This document shows, piece after piece, positions 1 to 8,153 of a DNA stretch of 64,000 nt. Position 1 is the stretch's first letter. Each line of letters begins with the position of its first letter. The stretch is from the NCBI RefSeq assembly GCF_012911975.1, contig NZ_SMDQ01000007.1, positions 1-64,000 of the forward strand. The letters are read 5' to 3'. A program made the position numbers and the translations under genes. The notes under the pieces are model-generated. The model was not told the DNA's origin. It did no database searches and saw only the letters and a list, made by a program, of their open reading frames with translations. This stretch comes from Nodosilinea sp. P-1105 (lineage in GTDB: Bacteria > Cyanobacteriota > Cyanobacteriia > Phormidesmidales > Phormidesmidaceae).

Positions 1-115
1 TCTCCCCCATCTCCCCACTTCCCCCATCTCCCCCATCTCCCCACTTCCCCCATCTCCCCACTTCCCCCATCTCCCCATCCACCCCTTCACCCATCCACTC
101 CCCCACCTTCCCCAC
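1..115. repeat. CT-rich microsatellite
   Basis: Seen directly: an irregular tandem array built from short units such as CCCCCATCTCCCCACTTC, running from the window edge to about base 115. The same sequence style recurs at about 34610-34645 downstream of radA. It has no coding signal and may extend beyond the window. It probably arose by replication slippage. Confidence 0.85.
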
Positions 116-182
116 CTGGCCCTAAACCTAGGCGTCAAGCTAAGATGCCAAAGACCTGTTACAAAACTTGAGGTTTCTCAGT

Positions 183-704
183 ATGCTGAGATCACTATTG
201 TCGCTGGTGTTAACCACCGCCCTGACCCTCGGTGTCCTGGTCGGCCTGGCCCAGCCTGTTCACGCTATCCCCACAAATCCTATGCATCTCGCTGCTTTAC
301 CGATTATTGGCAACTTATTTGCCGGTCAACGCCCCGACAATCTGGGAGTAACCGATGGCAAACTAGCCCCCTGCCCCAGCTCCCCCAACTGTGTGGTCAG
401 CCAGGGTGACCCTGACGCGGAACATGCGATCGCGCCTTTGGAATACGAGGGTGATCCAGCGGCGGCTATGGAAAAGTTAGGGGCTGTGGTTAAAGCAATG
501 CCGCGCACCACGATTATCGAGCAGACCAACGACTACCTCTATGCTGAGTTTGCCAGTCAGCTGATGGGCTATGTGGACGATGTGGAATTTTACTTAGACC
601 CAGCGACATCGGCCATTCAGGTGCGATCGGCGTCTCGTTTAGGTCAGTCTGACCTGGGAGTAAACCGCAAGCGAATTGAAGCGATTCGCAGCGAGTTTAG
701 CTAA
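183..704 (+). CDS. DUF1499 family secreted protein
   Basis: A 173-residue protein with an N-terminal hydrophobic signal sequence of about 28 residues ending in a VHA-type cleavage motif. The mature part contains the CPSSPNCV block and the later aromatic stretch (YLYAEF, DDVEFYLD) characteristic of DUF1499. The family is common in cyanobacteria and chloroplasts and its biochemical role is not established; export to periplasm or thylakoid lumen is inferred from the signal. The ATG at 183 is preferred over an upstream TTG at 168 because GAGG at 170-173 lies 9 bases before it. It stands alone, with no obvious operon partner. Confidence 0.85.
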   Translation: MLRSLLSLVLTTALTLGVLVGLAQPVHAIPTNPMHLAALPIIGNLFAGQRPDNLGVTDGKLAPCPSSPNCVVSQGDPDAEHAIAPLEYEGDPAAAMEKLGAVVKAMPRTTIIEQTNDYLYAEFASQLMGYVDDVEFYLDPATSAIQVRSASRLGQSDLGVNRKRIEAIRSEFS

Positions 705-1099
705 TCGGTCGGTAGTGCTCTACTTCAGGCGTGATGCTGGCCTGAAACTTCTTGACGGCCGGCATTTGAGTACTCAATATCGCGATCATGAACTACGGAG
801 CACTACCCACTGGTCTATTACGCTGCCGGATAAGTCGGCTGATCATGCCTGACACCTATCCCCTGACCCCTGATCCTTGCCCTAGGGTGTTCACTTTGTT
901 GGAATTCTGGGGCTAAAGCTCATGCGCATTCTGAGTCAATTGCAAAGACTGTAACCCTTACACAGTTAGGGTTACGAGAGATGACGCAAAACCTGATCAT
1001 GAATTGTGCATGAACTGGGAAAAAGCCCCAAAATCAACAGCCTATCCTTGCCCCCCTCAGCCAAGGTGGTCATTTTTCTGCCAGCCAATGCGAGCCATG
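705..1099. other. Intergenic region with a weak terminal inverted repeat
   Basis: No convincing gene. GGTAGTGCTC at 711-720 is repeated in inverted orientation at 798-807, and inside it TTCAGGC/GCCTGAA at about 723-745 can form a smaller hairpin, so 711-807 may be a decayed palindromic element. A 31-base stretch at 1056-1086 (CTCAGCCAAGGTGG...) recurs at 33878-33908 with three mismatches. An open frame on the plus strand at 1006-1230 has no family resemblance and is antisense to the small gene at 1100-1210. Confidence 0.5.
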
Positions 1100-1210
1100 C
1101 TACCCGCCGAAGCCAGCGGCAATCAGGAAAATGGCCCCAGCTAAGGCTAGTAGCGATAGAACCAGTCCAGCATTCCAGCTACCTTTCCAAGAATAGTTTT
1201 TGTCTGCCAT
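1100..1210 (-). CDS. 36-residue single-span membrane peptide
   Basis: A short reading frame starting with ATG at 1210 and ending with TAG at 1100. The predicted peptide begins MADKNYSWKGSWNAG, continues with about 18 hydrophobic residues (LVLSLLALAGAIFLIAA) and ends GFGG. The minus-strand sequence just upstream reads AGAGGATGACC before the ATG, a good Shine-Dalgarno at correct spacing. The design (polar aromatic N-terminus, one span, glycine-rich end) resembles small subunits of photosynthetic or respiratory membrane complexes. I do not recognise it as any named Psb, Psa, Pet or Ndh subunit, so no function is assigned. Its length is below common gene-calling cut-offs. Confidence 0.65.
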   Translation of the reverse strand: MADKNYSWKGSWNAGLVLSLLALAGAIFLIAAGFGG

Positions 1211-1343
1211 GGTCATCCTCTGTGTGGTAATCCTTTAGGGAAAACAGTTATTCAGTGGTTAGATTGTAACGAACCACGAATTTGGGTGCAGAGCTACTCT
1301 CGGCTCCCCCATGGAGCACAGGGACCGCAGACCGTCACCCGCC

Positions 1344-2123
1344 CTAGAGAATCTGAGAGAGGAACTGCTTGGTTCGCTCTTCTCGGGGCTGGTTGAAAAA
1401 CGCTTGGGGAGTGTTTTGCTCGATCAAACAACCACCATCCATCAGCACCACTCGGTCGGCTACTTCCCGAGCAAAGCCCACCTCGTGGGTAACACACACC
1501 ATGGTCATGCCGGACTTGGCCAGTCCTCGCATCACATCCAACACTTCCCGTACCATTTCAGGATCCAAAGCTGAGGTTGGTTCATCAAACAGCATCACTT
1601 TGGGCTGCATGGCTAGGGATCGGGCGATCGCCACCCGCTGCTGTTGTCCCCCCGATAATTGCCCTGGAAACTTGTGGGCCTGTTCTAAAATGCCAACCCG
1701 CTCAAGCAGTTGCATGGCGACTTCCTGGGCTTTGGACTTAGGCCAGCGACGCACCCAAATCGGTGCCAGGGTCACATTTTGCAAGACCGTCAGGTGGGGA
1801 AACAGGTTGAACTGTTGGAACACCATGCCCACCTCTTGGCGGATCGCTTCGATGTTTTTTAGGTCATGGGAAATGGTAATGCCATCCACTTCAATGCTGC
1901 CCTTTTGGTACGGCTCTAGGGCATTAAAAGTCCGGATAAAAGTGGATTTACCAGACCCAGACGGCCCCATGACCACCAGCACTTCCCCCTTGTAGACCGT
2001 CATGCTGACGCCCTTCAGCACATGGAAACCATTGTCGTACCACTTTTCCACATCCCTGGCGACAATTACAGGCTCGGTGCTCGGGGTTTGGGTGGATGAT
2101 TGCTCTGTCTGAGGTTGTGTCAT
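1344..2123 (-). CDS. aapP: Polar amino-acid ABC transporter ATP-binding protein
   Basis: A 259-residue ABC ATPase that energises uptake of polar amino acids through the two permeases encoded upstream. Visible motifs: Walker [10 protein letters not shown] (about residues 54-62), Q-loop FQQFNLFPH, signature LSGGQQQR, Walker [15 protein letters not shown], and switch histidine in VCVTHEVGF. These match the HisP/GlnQ/AapP group. AGGAAAAC lies upstream of the ATG at 2123. It is the last gene of the minus-strand order aapJ-aapQ-aapM-aapP, separated from aapM by about 150 bases. Substrate specificity cannot be read from the ATPase; the aap/bzt name reflects operon type and is an inference. Confidence 0.9.
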   Translation of the reverse strand: MTQPQTEQSSTQTPSTEPVIVARDVEKWYDNGFHVLKGVSMTVYKGEVLVVMGPSGSGKSTFIRTFNALEPYQKGSIEVDGITISHDLKNIEAIRQEVGMVFQQFNLFPHLTVLQNVTLAPIWVRRWPKSKAQEVAMQLLERVGILEQAHKFPGQLSGGQQQRVAIARSLAMQPKVMLFDEPTSALDPEMVREVLDVMRGLAKSGMTMVCVTHEVGFAREVADRVVLMDGGCLIEQNTPQAFFNQPREERTKQFLSQIL

Positions 2124-2271
2124 AACTTTGTTTTCCTGTATGGAGACTCCTGCGTTTACCCCATCAGGGGCAGGGGGACAGCGTATTGTGCGAGATTCAA
2201 TTTGTTAACCCTACGGGGTTTCAGGCACCCAAGCTGTTAGCGGCTACACGGAGCAGAAATCTATCCTGGAC

Positions 2272-3492
2272 CTAGCGCTCATCAGTATTCAGCTTGTCTT
2301 CAATTTTGCGGCTAGCTAAGGACATGGCATAGCAAAAGAACCAGTAAATCACTCCCAGGAATAAGTAAACTTCGGCATAGCGGCCCAAATAGCTGGGATT
2401 AGCCAGAATCGATCGTCCTATCCCCAGCAATTCCGCTAAGCCGACAATGGCCAGTAGGGTAGTGTCTTGAAATAGGCTGATAAACTGTCCCACAATGGCT
2501 GGAATCGCAATCTTTAAGGCTTGGGGCAAGATAATCAACCCTAGGGTGGTGGGGGTATTCAGCCCTAGGGACATGGCCGCTTCCCGTTGGCCGCGGGGCA
2601 CAGCCTGCAAACCAGCCCGCACATTTTCGGCCAGATAAGCGGCACTAAATAGGGCCAGGGCAATAATTGCCCGCAAGATGCGATCGGGCCGGGTTCCTGC
2701 CGGCAAAAACAGGGGAATCAACACTTGCCCCATAAACAAAAAGGCTACCAACGGTACCCCCCGGACGACTTCGATATAGGCCGTAGACAGCCACCGCACA
2801 ACGGGCAGTGCGCTGCGACGCCCCAAAGCCAGCATCAGCCCCAGGGGAAAACACAGGGCAATGCCACTCACAGCGGCTAATAGAGTTAGCATCAGGCCGC
2901 CCCAATCGTTGGTAGAAACTGGGGTGAGTCCCAAACCACCCCCAATCAGCCACAGGGCCACAAAATACGAGAGAAACCAAAGCAGCGATACCCACTTGCC
3001 GATACCTGGCCGCTGGCGCCCAGCCTGACGGCCGATCGCCGCCATCCCAGCTACCATAGCCACCATGGGGAGTAGCTTCAGGGAACTGGGGCGGGTGGGT
3101 GGAAACAGCACAATAAAGGCGCAGATAGCCCCGATGCCGATCAGCACATTGCGGCTAAATAGGGTTGACAGGTTACGGCTTAATACCCCCCACGACAGCC
3201 CGGCCAGCAAGCAAATCATCGCTAATAAGGCCCACACTCGGGCATACAGACTGGAGGGATAGGTCCCCGTCATGAACAACCCAACATTATTTGGAATCAC
3301 CTGCCACTGGGCTGTGGTTAAGGCCCAGTTGGCCAGTCGGAAGATGAGCCAGCCTAAAATGGTCACCAACACGACCGTTAGCAGGCTGTTAAACCAGTCA
3401 CTAAATAGGTTCTTTTTGGCCCAGGCCCAGGGACTTAGCCCCACCACCTCGGGACGGGTTGAGGATAAAGAGTCAGGGGTGACGGTGGTCAT
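2272..3492 (-). CDS. aapM: Amino-acid ABC transporter permease, AapM type
   Basis: A 406-residue inner-membrane permease of the HisM/GlnP family. It has several N-terminal hydrophobic spans and a C-terminal permease core (from about residue 200) containing the EAA-type loop with ENVRAGLQAVPRGQREAAMSLG, the contact site for the ATPase. The extra N-terminal spans are typical of AapM/BztC-type permeases, which are longer than HisM. The gene begins 3 bases after the aapQ stop, with GGAG about 9 bases before its ATG, so the two permeases are translationally coupled and should form a heterodimeric channel. Confidence 0.9.
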   Translation of the reverse strand: MTTVTPDSLSSTRPEVVGLSPWAWAKKNLFSDWFNSLLTVVLVTILGWLIFRLANWALTTAQWQVIPNNVGLFMTGTYPSSLYARVWALLAMICLLAGLSWGVLSRNLSTLFSRNVLIGIGAICAFIVLFPPTRPSSLKLLPMVAMVAGMAAIGRQAGRQRPGIGKWVSLLWFLSYFVALWLIGGGLGLTPVSTNDWGGLMLTLLAAVSGIALCFPLGLMLALGRRSALPVVRWLSTAYIEVVRGVPLVAFLFMGQVLIPLFLPAGTRPDRILRAIIALALFSAAYLAENVRAGLQAVPRGQREAAMSLGLNTPTTLGLIILPQALKIAIPAIVGQFISLFQDTTLLAIVGLAELLGIGRSILANPSYLGRYAEVYLFLGVIYWFFCYAMSLASRKIEDKLNTDER

Positions 3493-3495
3493 GGG

Positions 3496-4674
3496 TTAGC
3501 GCTCCTTAAATTGCACGGCCCGGTTGAGTTGGTTCATGACCAGGGTGATCAGTAGACAAATCAGCAGATACGTAGCGATTAGGACCAGAAAGACTTCCAC
3601 CGGGCGACCGGTTTGGTTGTAGGTGGTGGTGGCCACGGAGTACATTTCAGGAAAGGCGATCGCAAAGGCCAAGCTCGTATTTTTCGTCAAGTTCATATAC
3701 TCGCTGTTCATGGGGGGAATAATTACCCTCAGCGCTTGGGGAAACACGACCAGTTGCATGACGGCACTCGCCTTTAGCCCCAGGGCATGAGCCGCTTCCC
3801 ACTGGCCCTTGGATACAGACTGAATGCCCGCCCGCACAATTTCTGCCACAAAAGCAGCCGTATAAAACACCAGGGCCGATAAGGCGGCCACATATTCCCG
3901 CGACAGCCGCAGGCCGCCACTGACTCCACCGCCGTCAATCCCCGTGGGAATGGTCCAGTCTATGCCTAGGGTCAGTAGCCCGATCAACATCACTCCCAGT
4001 AGCCCCAAGGCAACCAGCTGCTGCTGTCCACCCGTGCCGGTTTCTACCCGCACTTTGATCCGCCATTGCCATAGATAGATAGCCGCGATCGCCGCTAAAA
4101 CCGTAGCCGCAATGCCCAAAAGGGCCAGGCCAGCACTGCTAGCCCAAGGAATATACACCCCTCGGTTATTTAAGAAGGCTATCCCCAGCAGCTCAAGTTG
4201 GTTGGCGGGGTTGGGTAGCATGCCGTAGATGGCAAAATACCAGAAAAAAAGCTGTAGCAGCAGCGGAATATTGCGCACCAGCCCCACGTAGCTGCGACTG
4301 AGCTTAAATAGCAGCCAGTTCTTAGAAAAGCTGGTGACCCCCGCTGCCACTCCCAATAGCGTCGTCAGCACAATGCCAGCAGCCACGAGACTAATGGTGT
4401 TACTCAAGCCAACGGTGAGGGCCTTCCAATAGGGATCATTGGGGCGGTATTGAATCAGGCTTTCGCCAATGCTAAAACCAGCCTGGTTAAGCAAAAAGCT
4501 AAACCCAAATACCCGCCCCTGCTGGGCCATGTTGCGCGTTAAGTTGCCGATAAAAAAGCTGGCCAGGGCCACCACCACTGCCAGGGTAATTACCTGAAAG
4601 GCAATTTTCCAAAAGCGTTCGTCCCGAAGCATTGCTTTCAGGTCAAATGACCTGTTGCCGCTATCTTGGGCCAT
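3496..4674 (-). CDS. aapQ: Amino-acid ABC transporter permease, AapQ type
   Basis: A 392-residue inner-membrane permease paired with AapM. It has an N-terminal span (about residues 25-48), a long insert between early transmembrane segments characteristic of AapQ/BztB, and the EAA loop EIVRAGIQSVSKGQWEAAHALG near residue 285. The ATG at 4674 has no strong Shine-Dalgarno, suggesting translation at a lower level than the binding protein. It lies about 360 bases from aapJ, with a terminator hairpin in the gap. Confidence 0.9.
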   Translation of the reverse strand: MAQDSGNRSFDLKAMLRDERFWKIAFQVITLAVVVALASFFIGNLTRNMAQQGRVFGFSFLLNQAGFSIGESLIQYRPNDPYWKALTVGLSNTISLVAAGIVLTTLLGVAAGVTSFSKNWLLFKLSRSYVGLVRNIPLLLQLFFWYFAIYGMLPNPANQLELLGIAFLNNRGVYIPWASSAGLALLGIAATVLAAIAAIYLWQWRIKVRVETGTGGQQQLVALGLLGVMLIGLLTLGIDWTIPTGIDGGGVSGGLRLSREYVAALSALVFYTAAFVAEIVRAGIQSVSKGQWEAAHALGLKASAVMQLVVFPQALRVIIPPMNSEYMNLTKNTSLAFAIAFPEMYSVATTTYNQTGRPVEVFLVLIATYLLICLLITLVMNQLNRAVQFKER

Positions 4675-4856
4675 GAAAATACCTATACCGAAAACGCGAT
4701 CGAGCTTTAACGGAATTCCACCTCAAAACTATCCTTGGTAAAGGACTAGCCCCAGGGGGAGCCTCGCCAATTATCTGGATAAAGCATGAATGGAATACTC
4801 TAAGCAAAATAATCTAGGAGAGATGTCAAGAAAAGTTCAATTTGTTACAAGGTCTG

Positions 4857-4884
4857 ATGAAAAAGGCACGGCAGTACCGTGCCT
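4857..4884 (-). terminator. Intrinsic terminator after aapJ
   Basis: In the minus direction GGCACGG, a 5-base loop and CCGTGCC form a perfect 7-bp stem followed by TTTTTCATC. It sits between the binding-protein gene and the permease genes. It probably ends most transcripts after aapJ and allows partial read-through to aapQMP, giving excess binding protein. Confidence 0.8.
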
Positions 4885-4910
4885 TGGGTGATTTATACCA
4901 AGTTCAGCTT

Positions 4911-4952
4911 GAGATCTGGAGTTTTCCCACAGGCAGAATTCCAGGTCTGGAC
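4911..4952. repeat. Dispersed hairpin element, copy 1
   Basis: CTGGAGTTTT (4916-4925) pairs with AGAATTCCAG (4935-4944) around the loop CCCACAGGC. The same element lies at 27724-27765, with four differences in about 41 bases; the stem is kept, with a G-U pair here where the other copy has G-C. Position is immediately downstream of aapJ. Confidence 0.6.
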
Positions 4953-5035
4953 TGGAATTTGATTTAGATCATCGCCCAGCTTATAGCTTGCAGACCAAGG
5001 TAGCCTTGCAAGCACTGAAGTCTGGAAACAATCCA

Positions 5036-6091
5036 TTAGCGGAAGGGAGGCGAGTATAGCAATCCACCATCGGTCCAAAGCGCATTTTGGCCCCGCTCTA
5101 AATTGAATTGGGAACCACTGCCCAGGTTGCGATCATAAATTTCGGCGTAGTTACCGACCTGGCTAATCACCTGATACATGAAGTCGTTAGGTAGCCCCAT
5201 GTCAGAACCTAAGGTACCTTCTTCTCCCAAAAAGCGGGCAATGTTTGGGTCTTCGCTACCCTCAAAGGAGTCGATGTTCTCAGACGTAATGCCAAACTCT
5301 TCCGCTTGCATGAGTCCAAAGGTGACCCACTTAACGACATCAAACCAAGTGGAGTCATTGTTTAGCGTTGCCGGTCCTAGTGGTTCTTTAGACATGGTGA
5401 CCTCCAACAGCATATGGGCGTCAGGGTCTGGCAGGGTACTTTGACGGGCAATTAATTGTGACTTATCAGACGTCATCCCCTCACAACGGCCCTCATCGTA
5501 AGCCGCATAGGCCGCATCCGCATCCTGGAAGACCACGGGTTCAAAGTCCACATTGAGTTGGCGCATCTGGTCCGTCAGGTTGAGTTCGGTGGTGGTACCC
5601 GTTTCCACACATACCGCTAGACCTTCAAAGTCTTCTAACGTGGTGATACCGCTGTCGGTACGTACCATCATGCCTTGGCCGTCATAGAACGTCGTCGGGG
5701 CGAACTCTAGTCCTACGCTGGTGTCGCGGCTAATGGTCCAGGTAGTGTTGCGAGACAGCATATCCACCTCACCACCAGCCAGGGCTGTAAACCGTTCGGT
5801 CGAATCTAAGCGGCGATACTCTACGGCATCGGCGTCGCCAAAAACAGCCGCTGCTACAGCCCGACAGACATCTACATCTAGCCCTGAATAGCTTCCCGTG
5901 TCATCTAGAAAGCTAAAACCAGGAATACCCCCATCTACTCCGCAGATTAACTGGCCCCGTTGTTCCACCACATTCATGCGGCTACCCCCCGAGGCACCTG
6001 CCTCTCCTCCATTGGTCGCTGTATCGATATCCCCACCACAGGCGACTATGGTCAGCCCTAAGCTAGCAGCCAGCAAACCCGACTTGCGCAT
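5036..6091 (-). CDS. aapJ: Amino-acid ABC transporter substrate-binding lipoprotein
   Basis: A family 3 periplasmic binding protein of about 351 residues that captures amino acids for the AapQMP complex. It begins MRKSGLLAASLGLTIVACGG, a lipoprotein signal with the lipobox cysteine near residue 19, so it should be anchored by lipid. Mature-part signatures include RGQLICGVDGGIPGFSFLDD, SGLDVDVCRAVAAAVFGD and SRNTTWTISRD, as in AapJ/BztA. The ATG at 6091 is preferred over a GTG at 6109 because GAGG precedes it at good spacing and the signal then starts directly. It is the first gene of the transporter cluster. A weak NtcA-like sequence (GTA-N8-GAC) lies at 6187-6200, well upstream, and is not claimed as a site. 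Confidence 0.9.
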   Translation of the reverse strand: MRKSGLLAASLGLTIVACGGDIDTATNGGEAGASGGSRMNVVEQRGQLICGVDGGIPGFSFLDDTGSYSGLDVDVCRAVAAAVFGDADAVEYRRLDSTERFTALAGGEVDMLSRNTTWTISRDTSVGLEFAPTTFYDGQGMMVRTDSGITTLEDFEGLAVCVETGTTTELNLTDQMRQLNVDFEPVVFQDADAAYAAYDEGRCEGMTSDKSQLIARQSTLPDPDAHMLLEVTMSKEPLGPATLNNDSTWFDVVKWVTFGLMQAEEFGITSENIDSFEGSEDPNIARFLGEEGTLGSDMGLPNDFMYQVISQVGNYAEIYDRNLGSGSQFNLERGQNALWTDGGLLYSPPFR

Positions 6092-6275
6092 AAACCACAC
6101 CTCACTCACAAAAGCATCATTGGGACAACTTAAACAGACAAAGTGTTTAGTCTGCTTAACATTCCAATAAGTTGAGGTTTAACTTTGTATCCGAGGCGAC
6201 ACTATCTCTCTAAAGAAGGATGATCGAGTCGAAGTCAATAATCCGAAGTAGCTGATGCCACCATCGTTGAATGGC

Positions 6276-6485
6276 TTACCGCTCTTGAGTCAAGTCACGA
6301 ATCAGGGGAATTTTGGCGCGAATATAACGACTTAGCTGATCGGTTTCAGAGGGATTAATCGGTCGCTGCCCAGCAAACTGTTCTATAAGCCAGTGCACAA
6401 GGCTATTGTCATCCAAGGCCAAGAGCTGACTCCTTTGAGTCCGATCTACTAAAGACCATAGATGGTGCAAGAGCTGAGGATTCAT
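6276..6485 (-). CDS. Small hypothetical protein (69 residues)
   Basis: A compact, mostly helical, soluble protein starting MNPQLLHHLWSLVD and containing LALDDNSLVHWLIEQF and a basic C-terminus. The pattern resembles small cyanobacterial proteins of unknown function, but no named family is recognised. No strong ribosome binding site precedes the ATG at 6485. It stands alone between aapJ and the LCP genes, separated by an AT-rich gap at 6486-6634. Confidence 0.55.
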   Translation of the reverse strand: MNPQLLHHLWSLVDRTQRSQLLALDDNSLVHWLIEQFAGQRPINPSETDQLSRYIRAKIPLIRDLTQER

Positions 6486-6634
6486 AGCAGCACTTAATAA
6501 TTTCTTTAGATTTATCCTAATGGAATTAGTCAGTCTGGGGAACCAAAATGTGGGATTATTAATTTTATTTTCTCAGGCAAAAAAGAGTGGTAGAATAGAA
6601 AACTTATTGACCTGAGGCGTCTGACCTGAGGCGC

Positions 6635-8062
6635 CTACAGTGCCTTCCTGTGGCTGTTAACCCAGTCTTGTCCGAGCTGAATCGTGATGTCGGAGTCAAG
6701 TACCCCAGTACTTTCTACTCGCACCTCGCCAATGCCCAAAAAGCGGTGCATCATTTCGGCATTGGCGACATCCCCCTGCTGGGCAACGATGCGGCTAACG
6801 GGTAGGGGGGTAGGGAGGCTTCTGTCGACATAAATGTTGGTATAACCGCTCTCCCTTAGGGCCTGAGTCAGGGACTGAATAGCCAGGGTGTCGTTGGTGC
6901 TATCTTGAATAGCTATCCGTATGTGGCTCGGGTTGCTGCGGGTATTTGCTTGTTGGGTGCCAAGGCCAAAGTACTGGTTGACCATTGTGTCGATATCGCC
7001 ATAGTCCGGCAGCCAGTAACTGAGGGCAAAGTCCTGGGGACGACTGAAGTTGCCGGGCAGCATCAGCAATTGCACATTGGCGCGATCGGTTTGGGCTCCG
7101 TACCCAGCTAAAGCCAGCAGTTCTTCTACCGATAGATTGGTGTCTACGTTCGACTGAATCACCGAGAGAATCTTGGGTAACCGAGCAATGGTGGCCGGGT
7201 TAAGGACCTGTTCGCTCAGGGCCCGCAGGAACATCTGCTGGCGCTGAATGCGGCCAATATCGCCGTAGGCATCATAGCGGAATCGCAAAAATTGCAGCGC
7301 CTTGTTGCCATCCAGGGTTTGTTCCCCGGCTTTGAGGTTGATATATAGGTGCTGACTGTCGTCCTGGTAGCGCATGTCCTGGGGCACATTGACAGTTACC
7401 CCGCCCAGGGCGTCGATTAGTTTTTCGACCCCTTGCACGTTGATCCGCACATAGCGATCGATCGCCACCCCACCGAGTAAGTCGCTGACCGATTCGGCTG
7501 CCAGGGCCGGTCCACCATCGCGGTTGGCTTCGTTTAGTTTGGTTAACCGACCTCGCACATAGGTACGAGTATCTCTGGGCAACGAGAGCACCACAAGCTG
7601 CCCGGTCTGGGGATTAAACCGCAGCAGCAGCATCGAGTCTGATAAACCATCAAAGGAGTTAACCAGGGCATGGTAGCCCAGGTCTTGGAGCTCGGGAGGC
7701 ACCTCGCTCAGGTCAGAGGTCAAGACTTTGACCCCTAACACCAGAATATTCACGGGACGGGTGAGGCGGGGTAGGCGCAGGGCACCGCCTGTCAGCATGG
7801 GGGCATCTTGGCTGAATACCCCAGCATCTTCGCTGCTGAGTTGCTGCTGCTGAAGGGGGGTGGCCGATAGAGAAACTGCCAGTAAGGCTCCCCCTACCGC
7901 CGCTAAACTGGCGATCGCTGTTAGCAGCACTCCCACCCCTAACCAGCGACCTATGGCCGGTCCCTTGGTCGCTGGCCGACGAGGCACAGGGGAACCAGAC
8001 CATCCCTGGGGCGGGGGGGATGCTGGTCGGGAAGAGCGGGGCTGGGATTTACGGGGGGCCAC
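6635..8062 (-). CDS. LytR-CpsA-Psr (LCP) family glycopolymer transferase, copy 1
   Basis: A 475-residue membrane-anchored enzyme of the family that transfers polyprenyl-phosphate-linked glycopolymers to peptidoglycan. Order of parts: Pro/Arg-rich cytoplasmic tail, one transmembrane span (about residues 42-68), LCP domain from about residue 97 (VNILVLG, DSMLLLRF, VLSLPRDTR, KLNEAN, LRFRYDAYGDIGRIQRQQ), then a C-terminal LytR_C-like domain (IRIAIQDSTND to the end). The Arg and Asp residues that bind the pyrophosphate are present. Start is GTG at 8062 with GAGG just upstream. It is a tandem duplicate of the next gene, 91 bases away, so both probably share a transcript. Confidence 0.9.
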   Translation of the reverse strand: MAPRKSQPRSSRPASPPPQGWSGSPVPRRPATKGPAIGRWLGVGVLLTAIASLAAVGGALLAVSLSATPLQQQQLSSEDAGVFSQDAPMLTGGALRLPRLTRPVNILVLGVKVLTSDLSEVPPELQDLGYHALVNSFDGLSDSMLLLRFNPQTGQLVVLSLPRDTRTYVRGRLTKLNEANRDGGPALAAESVSDLLGGVAIDRYVRINVQGVEKLIDALGGVTVNVPQDMRYQDDSQHLYINLKAGEQTLDGNKALQFLRFRYDAYGDIGRIQRQQMFLRALSEQVLNPATIARLPKILSVIQSNVDTNLSVEELLALAGYGAQTDRANVQLLMLPGNFSRPQDFALSYWLPDYGDIDTMVNQYFGLGTQQANTRSNPSHIRIAIQDSTNDTLAIQSLTQALRESGYTNIYVDRSLPTPLPVSRIVAQQGDVANAEMMHRFLGIGEVRVESTGVLDSDITIQLGQDWVNSHRKAL

Positions 8063-8153
8063 TAGCGACCTCGCCTGGGATAACAGTGCAGGTCAGCGCA
8101 TTATAGGCGAAATTGTGGGTTGTGGGAGGCAGTAAGCTAGTTGGTTCGCTGGG

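Noticed and set aside
1006-1230. 74-codon plus-strand frame
   Set aside because: Antisense to the 36-residue membrane peptide, with no ribosome site and no family resemblance.
6187-6200. NtcA site upstream of aapJ
   Set aside because: Sequence is GTA-N8-GAC, one base off the core, and no well spaced -10 element was found.
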